Assembly (NCBI GenBank): GCA_964606735.1
Contig: CAZSHI010000009.1
Coordinates: forward strand, 1-64,000
Source of the DNA: UBA5109 sp964606735
GTDB lineage: Bacteria; Pseudomonadota; Gammaproteobacteria; Pseudomonadales; Pseudohongiellaceae
Reading direction: 5' to 3'
DNA length: 64,000 nt
A model generated the notes under the pieces. The model did no database searches and was not told the DNA's origin. It worked only from the letters and a program-made list of their open reading frames with translations. A program made the translations under genes and the position numbers. Position 1 is the first letter of the stretch, and every line of letters starts with the position of its first letter. Positions 45,132-53,739 of this stretch are shown piece after piece.

Positions 45132-46298
45132 CTAGCGTGCACCCTGCGCCGTACGGATACCGGTTGGCGCCCCGGCCACCTCAATAACACCGGCAACTCT
45201 GAGCGTTTCGCCGTCAAATTCAAACAACTCTAGCGCCAGGTCGGCGGCACACTGCACTGCCAGTCGACTCGAATCATCACTCCAGACGACTCCCTGACAC
45301 CAGCGACCTGTTTCAATTTCATCGACCAGCGTCAGTTCAGCCCCGTCCATGCGATAGATTTTGAGCCAGCCATTGTCATGAAACCAGGGCGCATCGGCAG
45401 GCAGGTTGGAGCCATTCATCACCGGCACTGCCAGGTAATTACCATCCGGGGATAAACCAAGTCCTTCCGGAATAATCCCAACCGTAATGGCATTTACCAG
45501 GCGTGGTGGCTCCAGTTGCAAATCAATAACACTGACCGTATCGACGCCTCCTGTCGGACCGTTACCGATATTGGCCACCACTGCATAATGCCCGTCAGGG
45601 CTAATATCCAGGGAGTAGGGCCCCATATTGGCGGAAATATCGATGCCAGAATAGCGCACCATCTGGCCATCCACTTCCAGCACCGATACTTTGTGATCGG
45701 CATTGCGTGTCACCAGCGCGCGCCTTCCATCGGGTGTAAACACCGGCAAACTGGGCATACAGTCTTCACACAGCTTGATCTCATCTATGACACGCAGTGA
45801 CTTATTTTCAATGCTGAAAACACTCACGGTTCCGGCAGCACGGTTGGCGACCAAGGCCAGGGTCCCTGCGGGGTTTATGGATACCCCGGATGCTCTTGAA
45901 CCGGCGCGTACCGTATTACTCACTCGTGGCGGATTGCTTTGCAAGTCGATCACGCTGACTTCATCATTAAAAACCGTTCGCCCCGGATCTTCTGGATCAA
46001 TGGCAGTTGATGAAACTACCAGCGCGATTGACTCATCCGGAGCCACTGCCACACTTTGCGGTGGAGCTGACCAGCCTCCAGGAGCCTCCAGCTCAATCAC
46101 CAGGCGGGGAGGATTGCTCCCCATATTGATGATGCTGACCGTGTCAGGAGCCGGATTACGGACCAGCGTATTCACACCATTTATCAGTCTGGCCTTGTTG
46201 TCATTTGAAGATACGGCCAACTGGGCATGGCTGGCCGTCACAACTGCCAGCAGCAAGAGGCCGCTTAAAGCACGGCAGGCAAAGACCTTTATTTTCAT
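45132..46298 (-). CDS. Secreted YVTN-type beta-propeller protein
   Basis: A 388-residue protein with a signal peptide (to about residue 25, TASHAQ). About seven blades with YVTN/lactonase-like repeats are seen: 'VSVINMGSNPPRLV', 'VSVIDLQSNPPRVS', 'PAGTLALVANRAAGTVSV', 'PDGRRALVTRNADHKVSVLEV' and 'PDGHYAVVANIGN'. Two Cys in 'CEDCMP' (residues 175-178) are close together. These propellers bind partners or substrates in the periplasm. It is 52 bases downstream of a DUF4159 gene and probably co-transcribed with it. The same pairing of DUF4159 with a propeller occurs at the left end of the window. Confidence 0.85.
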   Translation of the reverse strand: MKIKVFACRALSGLLLLAVVTASHAQLAVSSNDNKARLINGVNTLVRNPAPDTVSIINMGSNPPRLVIELEAPGGWSAPPQSVAVAPDESIALVVSSTAIDPEDPGRTVFNDEVSVIDLQSNPPRVSNTVRAGSRASGVSINPAGTLALVANRAAGTVSVFSIENKSLRVIDEIKLCEDCMPSLPVFTPDGRRALVTRNADHKVSVLEVDGQMVRYSGIDISANMGPYSLDISPDGHYAVVANIGNGPTGGVDTVSVIDLQLEPPRLVNAITVGIIPEGLGLSPDGNYLAVPVMNGSNLPADAPWFHDNGWLKIYRMDGAELTLVDEIETGRWCQGVVWSDDSSRLAVQCAADLALELFEFDGETLRVAGVIEVAGAPTGIRTAQGAR

Positions 46299-46350
46299 AG
46301 CAAAAGCTCCATGATTGAATTCACACCCGGCAGAAAAATATCATTCCAGC

Positions 46351-47199
46351 TCAATGCGTCAGGGCATAGATTGCAAAATTAACCCCCATGCGAATGGACA
46401 GGTTCGCTTCATATTGGGGATAACCGACATCATCAGCACGCTGCCAACCGTCGGCAATATCATTGTTATGGGCAATCATCACCATGATGCGGCCATCATC
46501 ATCCAGAATGGCTCGCCAGTGAGGTTCAGCACCATCATTACGGTAACCCAGTGGCAGATACTGCCAGGTTGGAATCTGGCGTTTGTCAGACAGGTCAAAG
46601 ACCAGATGAAAAATGGGATGCTCATCAGGCAGTTCAACAATGGCACGATCCGGAAATACCTTGCGCAAAGTTGTAACAAAGCCGCTCCACTCATACTCGC
46701 CGTAAAAACTGTCACACAACAGAAAGCCGCCTTTAAGGAGGTGTTCACGAAGTTTTGCAGCCTGTGCATCGCTGAGATTCCAGCTGCCAACCAGGCCTGA
46801 AATCATGAAGGGCCAGAAAAATGCGTCATCACCATCATCCAGATTGACCGGCTGCTCCACTGGCCTCACATTCAACATGGTCAATCGATCCAGCAAATCA
46901 GCAAACTTTCTATCACCCGAGGGGTAATCCACTGACCAGGCTGTACCTCCCCTGAGCCAGTTGCCAGGACCGCTACCAAAAGGCCCCCGTTCATACTGTG
47001 GAAACATCAGCCTGCCTACAACAAATTCACTGGGTTCGAGATGGTTTGAGGGCAAAGCGGGACTGTACCTGCCCCACTCCATACTGGGGTATTCGCGCCA
47101 TTCACTTTGCGCCGACAGCGGAGCACTGAACAGCAAAAGCCCTGACAAGGCAGCAGTTAGCAGTATTTTCCCCAGACTGTAAGGTATTCTTGAATACAT
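46351..47199 (-). CDS. Secreted DUF4159 domain protein (copy 2)
   Basis: A 282-residue protein with a signal peptide (to about residue 30, PLSAQS) and a DUF4159 body: 'LREHLLKGGFLLCDSFYGEYEWSGF', 'FPDRAIVELPDEHPIFHLVFD' and 'MIAHNNDIADGW'. The GGF and AHNND blocks are shared with the copy at 414-1154. The function is unknown. It is divergent from the macro-domain gene and upstream of the beta-propeller gene. Confidence 0.83.
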   Translation of the reverse strand: MYSRIPYSLGKILLTAALSGLLLFSAPLSAQSEWREYPSMEWGRYSPALPSNHLEPSEFVVGRLMFPQYERGPFGSGPGNWLRGGTAWSVDYPSGDRKFADLLDRLTMLNVRPVEQPVNLDDGDDAFFWPFMISGLVGSWNLSDAQAAKLREHLLKGGFLLCDSFYGEYEWSGFVTTLRKVFPDRAIVELPDEHPIFHLVFDLSDKRQIPTWQYLPLGYRNDGAEPHWRAILDDDGRIMVMIAHNNDIADGWQRADDVGYPQYEANLSIRMGVNFAIYALTH

Positions 47200-47327
47200 C
47201 AGCTTTCAGCATCACAGCAAAGACTTCAGCATAACCATCTTATCAAGAAAATGCACATGGGTGATTTTGCAGCAGTAGCATATTTATCTATCATGGCGAC
47301 AGATACTAAAAAATACTGACGCTTATT

Positions 47328-47816
47328 ATGATTTACGAAGTTGAAGGCGATCTGATGCTGAGTCGTGCTGCAGTTGTGGTACAGGCTGTCGGCGTACATG
47401 ATCCCATGACCACCGGGCTCTCAAGAAAGCTGCATGAACGCTTCCCGGTGATGGTGGAAAGCTTTCATCAGTGGTGTAAAGAGACTCAGGCGGAACCCGG
47501 CCAGCTATGGACATGGGGTGAGTCAGGCAAGGCCATTATCGTCAACCTGCTGACACACGAAGCAGATGATGACCCCTCCCGACAAAGGCGCCCGGATAAA
47601 ATAGCCCTGAACCGCTGTCTGAAAGCACTCAATGCCCTTTATCATGACAGGCGCTTCAGTTCGATGGCGATGCCCATGCTCGGCGCTGGAGAACGGGGGC
47701 TTGACTGGCCAGAAGTAAAAGACATGATGAACTCCCAGCTGGGTGATTTACTGATTCCGATATTTATCTATACCAAACAGCTTGACGGCCAGCTTGCCCA
47801 TGAATCCGGTCTGTAA
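47328..47816 (+). CDS. Macro domain protein
   Basis: A 162-residue cytosolic protein that is essentially one macro domain, the fold that binds ADP-ribose or removes it. It starts 'IYEVEGDLMLSRAAVVVQAVGVHDPMTTGL' and ends with 'MAMPMLGAGERGLDWPEVKDMM', matching the consensus 'GDI..' and 'P.LG.G..GL.W..V'. The usual 'VNAAN' is here 'VQAVGV', so catalysis may differ. It is 51 bases upstream of the DUF547 gene and may be co-transcribed. No toxin gene is next to it. Confidence 0.8.
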   Translation: MIYEVEGDLMLSRAAVVVQAVGVHDPMTTGLSRKLHERFPVMVESFHQWCKETQAEPGQLWTWGESGKAIIVNLLTHEADDDPSRQRRPDKIALNRCLKALNALYHDRRFSSMAMPMLGAGERGLDWPEVKDMMNSQLGDLLIPIFIYTKQLDGQLAHESGL

Positions 47817-47867
47817 CATAGCAGACATGGGTCACTCTAAGGCATAAATGCTTAAGGAAATCAGCCT

Positions 47868-48593
47868 ATGTTACGTTTGATTCTTCTGTGGATGCTTGCA
47901 AGTTGCTGTATCGCCGCGGAACCCGAATGGACGCTTTACAATGAATTACTGGATGACTATGTGTCTGCCGGCAACAAAGAGGGCCTGAGCGCCAACCTGC
48001 TTGACTATCAGGGCTTTGCCAGCGATTCACGCTTTAGTGAACTGTTGACCCAGATCCGGCTTTTTGACATCTCAGAGCTGGAAAGCCGTGAAGAAACCCT
48101 GGCATATTACATCAATGCCTATAATATCCTGACCATTGAGCTGATTATTGCCAACTGGCCCCTAGACTCCATCCGGGATATCGGCAATTTTTTTCGCGGC
48201 CCCTGGGATATCGTGGTACTGGAAAATGCTGCCGGCAGACTGAGCCTTGATGATATTGAGCACAATATCATCCGCCAACTGGGCGAACCGAGAATCCATT
48301 TTGCCGTCAACTGCGCTTCACTCAGTTGCCCGGACCTGCGCACTGAAGCCTACCAGGCAGACAAACTGGATGCCCAACTGGATGAGCAGACGCGAATTTT
48401 CTTGAGTCAGCAAAAAGGCCTGCAAGTCCGGGGCCCCGATATCCGGGTCTCCCGAATTTTTGACTGGTATGGTGATGATTTCAGCGCGAGCGGTGGCGTG
48501 GAGAATTTTATCCGGCAGTATCGCCCGGAATTGGTTTTTGTCGAGGCCGATGCCAATTTGCCCTACAACTGGGACCTCAACTCACGACCCTGA
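47868..48593 (+). CDS. Secreted DUF547 protein
   Basis: A 241-residue protein with a signal peptide (to about residue 18, CCIAA). The DUF547 core covers about 45-225: 'LAYYINAYNILTIELI', 'LSLDDIEHNIIR' and 'IHFAVNCASLSCPDLR'. The family is often next to glutaredoxin or lipoprotein genes and has a papain-like fold with Cys and His in the 'CASLSCP' segment; its role is unknown. Its stop abuts, with no spacer, the stop of the convergent DUF3047 gene. Confidence 0.87.
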   Translation: MLRLILLWMLASCCIAAEPEWTLYNELLDDYVSAGNKEGLSANLLDYQGFASDSRFSELLTQIRLFDISELESREETLAYYINAYNILTIELIIANWPLDSIRDIGNFFRGPWDIVVLENAAGRLSLDDIEHNIIRQLGEPRIHFAVNCASLSCPDLRTEAYQADKLDAQLDEQTRIFLSQQKGLQVRGPDIRVSRIFDWYGDDFSASGGVENFIRQYRPELVFVEADANLPYNWDLNSRP

Positions 48594-49250
48594 CTAGTCT
48601 TCAGAAAAATAGATATCCCCGTAATATGCCCTGGCGCGCTGGCCGGTATTATCGCTATCGCTCATGATGGCAATGGCGTGAATTGTCACGACGTCTTCCC
48701 CAAAAAGCTCACGGAAATCTTCACGAATATTGCGTTTTTCGCTCAACCATTGTCCGCTTTCACGATTGCCGGAATGCAGTGAAAGCATGACGGCATTTCG
48801 GGTTACCGCACTTTCCCAGGTGCTGCCAGCGGCCAGCTGACTGGTCCAGGCATAATTGATCGCCTTGGTTTTCCAGAAAAATAGCCCGCCTGAAACCACC
48901 ACGAAAATACGGGCAGGATAGTCATCACCTTGCCGGGTTTTTTCATCATTGCCGCTGTAAACATTGTCAACTTTCCACGACCAGTTGAGATAGGGCGTCT
49001 GGCTCAGGTCAATTTCCCTTTCAAAATACAGACCCGAAGCACTGGCTACCGTGTCAGCCTGCAAGACCTGACGCTGCTCATCCTGCACCAGTTCATAACG
49101 TGTATTACCAACAAAGGACTGCTCCTCCCAGCCAGACAGATCCCCCTGGGAAAAAGCGCCAATACTGAGCGTTTGACTCAAAGCTGGCAGAATCGGCATT
49201 CCCGATAGAAGGGATACCAAACAGATCGCAATGAATACCCTGAAACGCAT
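48594..49250 (-). CDS. Secreted DUF3047 protein
   Basis: A 218-residue protein with a signal peptide (to about residue 26, LPALSQ). The body is DUF3047 with its usual 'LNWSWKVDNVY', 'GDDYPARIFVVVSG', 'INYAWTS', 'REDFRELFGED' and 'IAIMSDSDNTGQRARAYYGDIYF'. Its fold is likely a jelly roll; the function is unknown. Its ATG shares one base with the stop of the upstream rhodanese gene (TAATG), so the two are translated together. Confidence 0.87.
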   Translation of the reverse strand: MRFRVFIAICLVSLLSGMPILPALSQTLSIGAFSQGDLSGWEEQSFVGNTRYELVQDEQRQVLQADTVASASGLYFEREIDLSQTPYLNWSWKVDNVYSGNDEKTRQGDDYPARIFVVVSGGLFFWKTKAINYAWTSQLAAGSTWESAVTRNAVMLSLHSGNRESGQWLSEKRNIREDFRELFGEDVVTIHAIAIMSDSDNTGQRARAYYGDIYFSED

Positions 49251-49660
49251 TAAAATATGGTGATGCCTCCGGAAATTCCGCCGGACTGGTTAAGTTTACG
49301 CGCATCACGTACATTCGAGATACCGCCTGCATTGGTGACATTGGTAAACCCGGCCTCCTCAAAGATGGCCTGAGCCCGTCCTGCTCTGACACCGGAAACA
49401 CAGTACAGGCGTATATCCGCATTTGTCGGCAGGTTTAACTGGCTGCGTAAGGTTGCAGCATTCAGGCCCTGTACCGGCATATTCCTGTCACCGTCAATAT
49501 GATCTGCCTGGTACTCTTCAACGGTCCTGACGTCTATCCACACCGTATCACTGTTGGCAGCAGGTGTATTGGCATCCATCAGCATTGAGGAACTGCAGGA
49601 AAACAGCAGCAAACTGGACAACAGCAAGAAAAGAACTGATCTGATTTTTGTAGGCATCAT
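49250..49660 (-). CDS. Rhodanese-domain lipoprotein
   Basis: A 136-residue protein with a lipoprotein signal (LLLFSC, Cys 22) and one rhodanese domain (about 40-130). The active-site loop is 'YCVSGVRAGRAQ', with the persulfide-carrying Cys in CVSGVR; the entry 'VRTVEEYQADHIDGDRNMP' is also typical. It is likely a periplasmic sulfurtransferase, similar in size to PspE/GlpE-type proteins. It is the first gene of a pair with DUF3047. Confidence 0.86.
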   Translation of the reverse strand: MMPTKIRSVLFLLLSSLLLFSCSSSMLMDANTPAANSDTVWIDVRTVEEYQADHIDGDRNMPVQGLNAATLRSQLNLPTNADIRLYCVSGVRAGRAQAIFEEAGFTNVTNAGGISNVRDARKLNQSGGISGGITIF

Positions 49661-49752
49661 GAGCCCTCCTTTTTATCGTGAAATCATTACCCGTGGTAAC
49701 TACTCAATCAAGTTATAGACTACCCTGCACTTGCATTGTTACTGCAAGCCTA

Positions 49753-50508
49753 TTATCGCAAGCTGACATTACCCTGATCGTCGACGTTGAATGTTGCCAG
49801 CAGGGGATTTTCTCCGTCTGTGCTTAACTGGATAGATGGCAACTCAATACGCCCATCCTGATAGAGGATGGATCCCCTGATTTCTGCTGGCGTCGCATCC
49901 CGCTTGGAATACATCGTGGTATATATCTGGTAATCGCCTTCAAAGGCCGAGGGGCTGAGCCAGATTTCATTGCCTGGCCCGTTCAAATTATCTTCTTCGA
50001 AGGCGGCATCGGAGCCAGGGAAAGTACGTTCAGCAAAATAATATTCATTGCCTCTAGGGTCAATGATATGTAAGTCAACATCATCGGTCGTCGGCCAGGA
50101 AATGACGACCAGCACGAATGTCTGCATCAGCAATGCCCGGCAGGCATTCAATTCGTCCTGAGTACTGGAAAGGACATCACCATTTGGAATCTGTGCCTGA
50201 CACATGGCGAGTTCTTGCTGGGTCTGAGAGAGAATTTCTGTGCTTGTTTCAAGCTCGATATTTTGCGAGTCAAGCTGATCCCTTAATGCATCCAGTTCTT
50301 CTGCCTGTGATGCCAACTGATCCCTCAGGGTTTCCATTTCAGCCAGCATTTCCTCGGTAATGTTTTCTATCAGTTCAGGCGAGTCGCCGGTATTGGGGAA
50401 AAAAGGCATGGTTACTATGGCAAGCAGCATGAAAGCCCCGAGAGCTGAAGCGAAGAGGTCCAGCGCTGACATGCTGAAAATATTGACTTCTTTATTTCTG
50501 AGCTTCAA
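49753..50508 (-). CDS. Membrane-anchored coiled-coil protein with DUF2135-like domain
   Basis: A 251-residue protein. It begins with a short cytosolic part, then a helix 'NIFSMSALDLFASALGAFMLLAIVTMPF' (9-36), a periplasmic coiled coil of heptads (about 45-105, rich in Glu/Gln/Leu) and a C-terminal domain (about 128-251). The latter has 'DVDLHIIDPRGNEYYF' and 'EDNLNGPGNEIWL', as in DUF2135/YfaP proteins. The N-terminal helix resembles that of small membrane proteins found with MotA/ExbB-type and VWA genes, but none is nearby. Function is unknown; a calcium-binding surface domain is possible. Confidence 0.72.
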   Translation of the reverse strand: MKLRNKEVNIFSMSALDLFASALGAFMLLAIVTMPFFPNTGDSPELIENITEEMLAEMETLRDQLASQAEELDALRDQLDSQNIELETSTEILSQTQQELAMCQAQIPNGDVLSSTQDELNACRALLMQTFVLVVISWPTTDDVDLHIIDPRGNEYYFAERTFPGSDAAFEEDNLNGPGNEIWLSPSAFEGDYQIYTTMYSKRDATPAEIRGSILYQDGRIELPSIQLSTDGENPLLATFNVDDQGNVSLR

Positions 50509-50706
50509 GACTTAACCTTCATTCCTTCCCGGGTAGGCCACTCGACCGAAAACGCCTGTTCACACTTAGCGTATAAATATGACACGGCCAGCAAAGATTT
50601 ACTAATCTTGGCTGCTTATTTTCCAGTGCAAACAGATAAAAATGCCCATAGGCCTACTTGAGGAAAGATACGGCAACAGAAGACATGGCAGCTGCCGTCA
50701 ACTGGC

Positions 50707-51465
50707 TTATTCTGGCAGAATATCTTCCGGACGTAAGGAGCCTGGCAGACCTTCCCGTTGCTGGAAGACATTGTCCCGGTTACCCTCGGCACAGAAATAT
50801 TCCCTGATTCCCCAGTCATTTCTAAGGTTAAACAGGTATTTACTCCACACCGGACGAGTGAAGTATTCGCTGTCTTCATAACGCTGGGTCACCTCCAGTG
50901 TTTCCCCCTCTTCAATCAGTCGGTACCACTCCGTCAGGTGTGCACTCTGTGACACCGGAATACCATTGGCAGCGATCCAGGCTTTACCATTGAAATTACT
51001 GACATCCACCAGCAGGGTTCCATCATCCTGCCACTCCCCGACCGAGTGCCCCATGAAACGCTGATCCTCAATGGGATCAGGATGTTCCCGGCCATCTGTA
51101 TAGATAATGCGAAAAACGTTTTCATACTCAAAAAGCTGCACTACACTGCCCTGATTCTGGACTATTTCAATTGGATAGGGGCCACCCAGGTGACGAGGCA
51201 TTGAAGGAAGACACATGGCACTCGGATCAAAGGCTGGGCGTACATTTTCTGTTAACTCAATGGCTCTGGCAGTAAGGTATTGTTCCGGCTCCAGGCGCTC
51301 AAAGTTTTCATCCAAGTACCCACGCTGACTGCGATTGGAGACAACCCAGAGTCCGGTCAGATCGGGTGTGGTTATCGCTTCTGCTGTAAATACCGGCCCA
51401 GCACTACTTTGAAATGCCAGCGCCAACAGGAACAGGAAAACTTTTCTTGGCATAACTACTTTCAT
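50707..51465 (-). CDS. Secreted DUF6152-partner protein, short type (module C)
   Basis: A 252-residue protein with a signal peptide (to about residue 27, VFTAE). The partner blocks appear in the same order as in the others: 'TPDLTGLW' (33-40), 'MCLPSMP' (near 83), 'FRIIYTDGREH' (near 117) and 'GEWQDDGTLLVDVSNF' (near 141), ending with 'FTRPVWSKYLFNLR'. Its ATG overlaps the DUF6152 stop by four bases, so translation is coupled. Function is unknown. Confidence 0.75.
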   Translation of the reverse strand: MKVVMPRKVFLFLLALAFQSSAGPVFTAEAITTPDLTGLWVVSNRSQRGYLDENFERLEPEQYLTARAIELTENVRPAFDPSAMCLPSMPRHLGGPYPIEIVQNQGSVVQLFEYENVFRIIYTDGREHPDPIEDQRFMGHSVGEWQDDGTLLVDVSNFNGKAWIAANGIPVSQSAHLTEWYRLIEEGETLEVTQRYEDSEYFTRPVWSKYLFNLRNDWGIREYFCAEGNRDNVFQQREGLPGSLRPEDILPE

Positions 51466-51881
51466 CGTGGTCCCTCTTCATTGGTATCCACGGCAGTTGG
51501 CGTATCAGCATTGATAATAGTGCCATCCTCTTTGACCAGCATCACTATAGCGCCACCGGGTTCACCATTACGCAGGGGATAAATGGTCAGCATGACATTT
51601 TCACCGGGCAGGACAGTATTTCGATTCCAGCCTCGCCTAACCAGCACATTCGGACTGCGCCCTTCAATACTCCACTCAACCTGATTACCCGTCATTTCAT
51701 CGATGACATAAATCTGAATCCAGGTATGCGGGTTAACCCACTGGAATTCTTTGATTTCACCGCTAATCTGAATGGGATTGCCCCGATCAAACATTTCAAA
51801 ACTGTGATGGGCACTTGTACTCACTGGAAACATCAGCGCAAGGGCAAACAGACTGACGGGCAGTTTAGCTAGATTATTCAT
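51462..51881 (-). CDS. DUF6152 family protein (module C)
   Basis: A 139-residue secreted protein. The signal peptide ends 'VSTSA' at residue 24 and the mature chain would begin His-His-Ser. 'MFDRG', 'ISGEI', 'WVNPHTW', 'WSIEGRSP' and 'IYPLRNGEPGGAI' are the family blocks. The first His to Pro-His spacing equals that of A and B. It is the upstream gene of a two-gene unit and is translated first. Metal binding is inferred from the N-terminal His. Confidence 0.85.
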   Translation of the reverse strand: MNNLAKLPVSLFALALMFPVSTSAHHSFEMFDRGNPIQISGEIKEFQWVNPHTWIQIYVIDEMTGNQVEWSIEGRSPNVLVRRGWNRNTVLPGENVMLTIYPLRNGEPGGAIVMLVKEDGTIINADTPTAVDTNEEGPR

Positions 51882-52125
51882 GAACTATCCCTCGACATTC
51901 GTTAACTGTAATTGGAATTGCAATTACAAAAACCTCGAAGCTAGGCAGTATAGTAAGCCTTTACACGTAAGACTACCCTTTCTTCTCGGTCTGGAACGCA
52001 GAAAAAAACGCTAGCTTCATCACATCTATCGACTTTTTGGCAGGTACCGCTTCAAAAATGTGAATCTGTCGAAAGTTTGTGCCAAGAGGCTGCATTAAAT
52101 TTTCATCTCAACAGGAGGACGCCGC

Positions 52126-52548
52126 ATGAAACAGAACAGCAAATCACTATCCTTACTGGAACTGACCACAGTAGCCTGTGTTTTTATGCTGTGCGCGGCC
52201 TTTGCCAATGAAGCCTTTAGCCGGGATCTGCAGTTATTGCTGGATTCTCCCACGGGAAAGCCTGTGCCACAGGCTGTGATGATTGACATCTCGCTTGCCG
52301 AAGCCAGACAACTAGCCCGACTGGAAGGCCTATCAGGGCGCCAGGCTTTACCTCCACACACGGCAAAAAAACTGGTCGCGGGGGCGCAGTTACCTCCCTG
52401 TTTTGCCCCGGAGTCAGTACCGCCATCCATGATGATGAGACTGCCTTATTTGGCGACTCATGAATGGTTAATTTTGGGGAATGATCTGGTGCTGGTAAGC
52501 CTTGGCAACAATGAAGCGGTCTTCGTCCTCAGCAAGGTATTTCAGTAA
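52126..52548 (+). CDS. RcnB-like secreted protein
   Basis: A 140-residue protein with an N-terminal hydrophobic signal or anchor (13-32). The C-terminal half shows the layout of the RcnB/CigR family: 'LPPHTAKKLVAGAQLPP', a short 'LPYLATHEWLILGNDLVLVSL' and the end 'VFVLSKVF'. RcnB affects nickel/cobalt homeostasis in E. coli; for most relatives the role is unknown. A strong AGGAGG precedes the ATG. The gene stands on the plus strand between the two minus-strand DUF6152 modules C and D. Confidence 0.68.
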   Translation: MKQNSKSLSLLELTTVACVFMLCAAFANEAFSRDLQLLLDSPTGKPVPQAVMIDISLAEARQLARLEGLSGRQALPPHTAKKLVAGAQLPPCFAPESVPPSMMMRLPYLATHEWLILGNDLVLVSLGNNEAVFVLSKVFQ

Positions 52549-52551
52549 GCA

Positions 52552-52573
52552 AGCAGCCAGATTTCTGGCTGCT
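52552..52573. terminator. Possible terminator hairpin
   Basis: A 9-bp stem AGCAGCCAG / CTGGCTGCT with a 4-base loop lies between convergent genes. The T run after it is short, so termination is only possible. Confidence 0.45.
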
Positions 52574-52597
52574 TATTCGCATTCCTGAAAGATACAA

Positions 52598-53353
52598 TTA
52601 CTGCTGCGCCTCGGACATTTCACAGCTACCCCCGGCACAGCGGTTGTTTTCCTGGCACACATATTCCAACAAACCAAGCGCTTCCCAGTCCGGACGCAGG
52701 CTTAATTGAAAATCCTGTGTAAAAGGTTCTGTGAAGATTTCAGGGTCATCGATGGTAATCTGATACAGCATGCTGTCTCCCTGATGGGTTAGACGTTCGA
52801 CTGTTCGCAGCTGATCACTGTGCCAACGATTGCGTGTCGGATCCGTGTAATGGTAGTCATCCAGAATCCAGCGTTTGAAATTCACGGATTCTATCACCAG
52901 GGTATCGCCTTCCCAGTGCCCTACCGGATCACCGTAATAGGTTGGCTCTATGCCTTCCCGGTGTGGGCGACCATCAAGCGGGATAATCCGAGCTGCACGC
53001 TGTAATTCAGGAATGATGACCAGGTAGTCATCGTTCTGCACAAACTGGATTGGCAGGATATATAACATACCGGAAGGAAAACCTGCCGGCAGGCACATGG
53101 CTCGGGGCTCATCATGGTAAGGATCGCCATTACGTTCCTCATACAAAAGCGCTTCCGCACCCGGCAACAGGGGGGCCATCTTGTCGGCATTGAATATCAG
53201 GTTGCCACGTGGCCCCGTCGCATTAATGGTGGCCGGTGGCGTATAAATCCCGGAAAAATCCGGTTTGCCACTGACCGTACGAGGAATATTCTGCGCACTT
53301 GCCGCAGCGCTCACGAAAAGGCTGACTAAAGCCAGGCTCATTAAAAGCTTCAT
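52598..53353 (-). CDS. Secreted DUF6152-partner protein, short type (module D)
   Basis: A 251-residue protein with a signal peptide (to about residue 20, AASAQ). Partner blocks are 'KPDFSGIY' (29-36), 'AMCLPAGFP' (near 84), 'ARIIPLDGRPH' (near 121) and 'GHWEGDTLVIESVNF' (near 144), then 'ERLTHQGDSMLYQITIDDPEIFTEPF'. This copy is closest to what I take as the family consensus. Two extra Cys near the C-terminus ('CQENNRCAGGSC') could form a disulfide knot. Its ATG shares one base with the DUF6152 stop (TAATG). Function is unknown. Confidence 0.76.
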   Translation of the reverse strand: MKLLMSLALVSLFVSAAASAQNIPRTVSGKPDFSGIYTPPATINATGPRGNLIFNADKMAPLLPGAEALLYEERNGDPYHDEPRAMCLPAGFPSGMLYILPIQFVQNDDYLVIIPELQRAARIIPLDGRPHREGIEPTYYGDPVGHWEGDTLVIESVNFKRWILDDYHYTDPTRNRWHSDQLRTVERLTHQGDSMLYQITIDDPEIFTEPFTQDFQLSLRPDWEALGLLEYVCQENNRCAGGSCEMSEAQQ

Positions 53354-53739
53354 TATCGACCTCCTTCACTGGCGGTGAATACATTGCTGCCATCCGGAAA
53401 GGTTATCCGGCGTCCCGAGGCGTTATTGGAGCCATCCCGGGCGCGGGAACCTTCAACATTGATCGTGGCACCTATTTCCAGCACTTCTTTGGTGATGCCT
53501 CGACGCATCCACATGCCCGGAGGTGCCGTTGAAAATCCCCAGGTAGTAACGGAACCATCATCGTTGCTGACATCGACATAAAACCAGACATGTGGGTTAT
53601 TCCATTCAACGGCAGAAATAACACCGGTGACACGCACCGGATCATTACTGTCAAACTCCGCCGCTTCGGAATGGTGGGCGAAACCCTGAGTGGTAGGCAA
53701 CAAAAAAATAATTATCGAGAAAAACGTACGCAGTATCAT
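53353..53739 (-). CDS. DUF6152 family protein (module D)
   Basis: A 128-residue secreted protein starting at ATG 53739, which has GGGGAA upstream; TTG 53751 is rejected. The signal peptide ends 'QGFA' and the mature chain would begin His-His-Ser. Family blocks are 'EFDSND', 'VTGVI', 'NNPHVWFYV', 'WGFSTAPPGMWMRRG' and 'VEGSRARDGSNNASG'. The spacing to Pro-His is one residue longer than in the other copies. It is translated first and coupled to its partner. Confidence 0.84.
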   Translation of the reverse strand: MILRTFFSIIIFLLPTTQGFAHHSEAAEFDSNDPVRVTGVISAVEWNNPHVWFYVDVSNDDGSVTTWGFSTAPPGMWMRRGITKEVLEIGATINVEGSRARDGSNNASGRRITFPDGSNVFTASEGGR

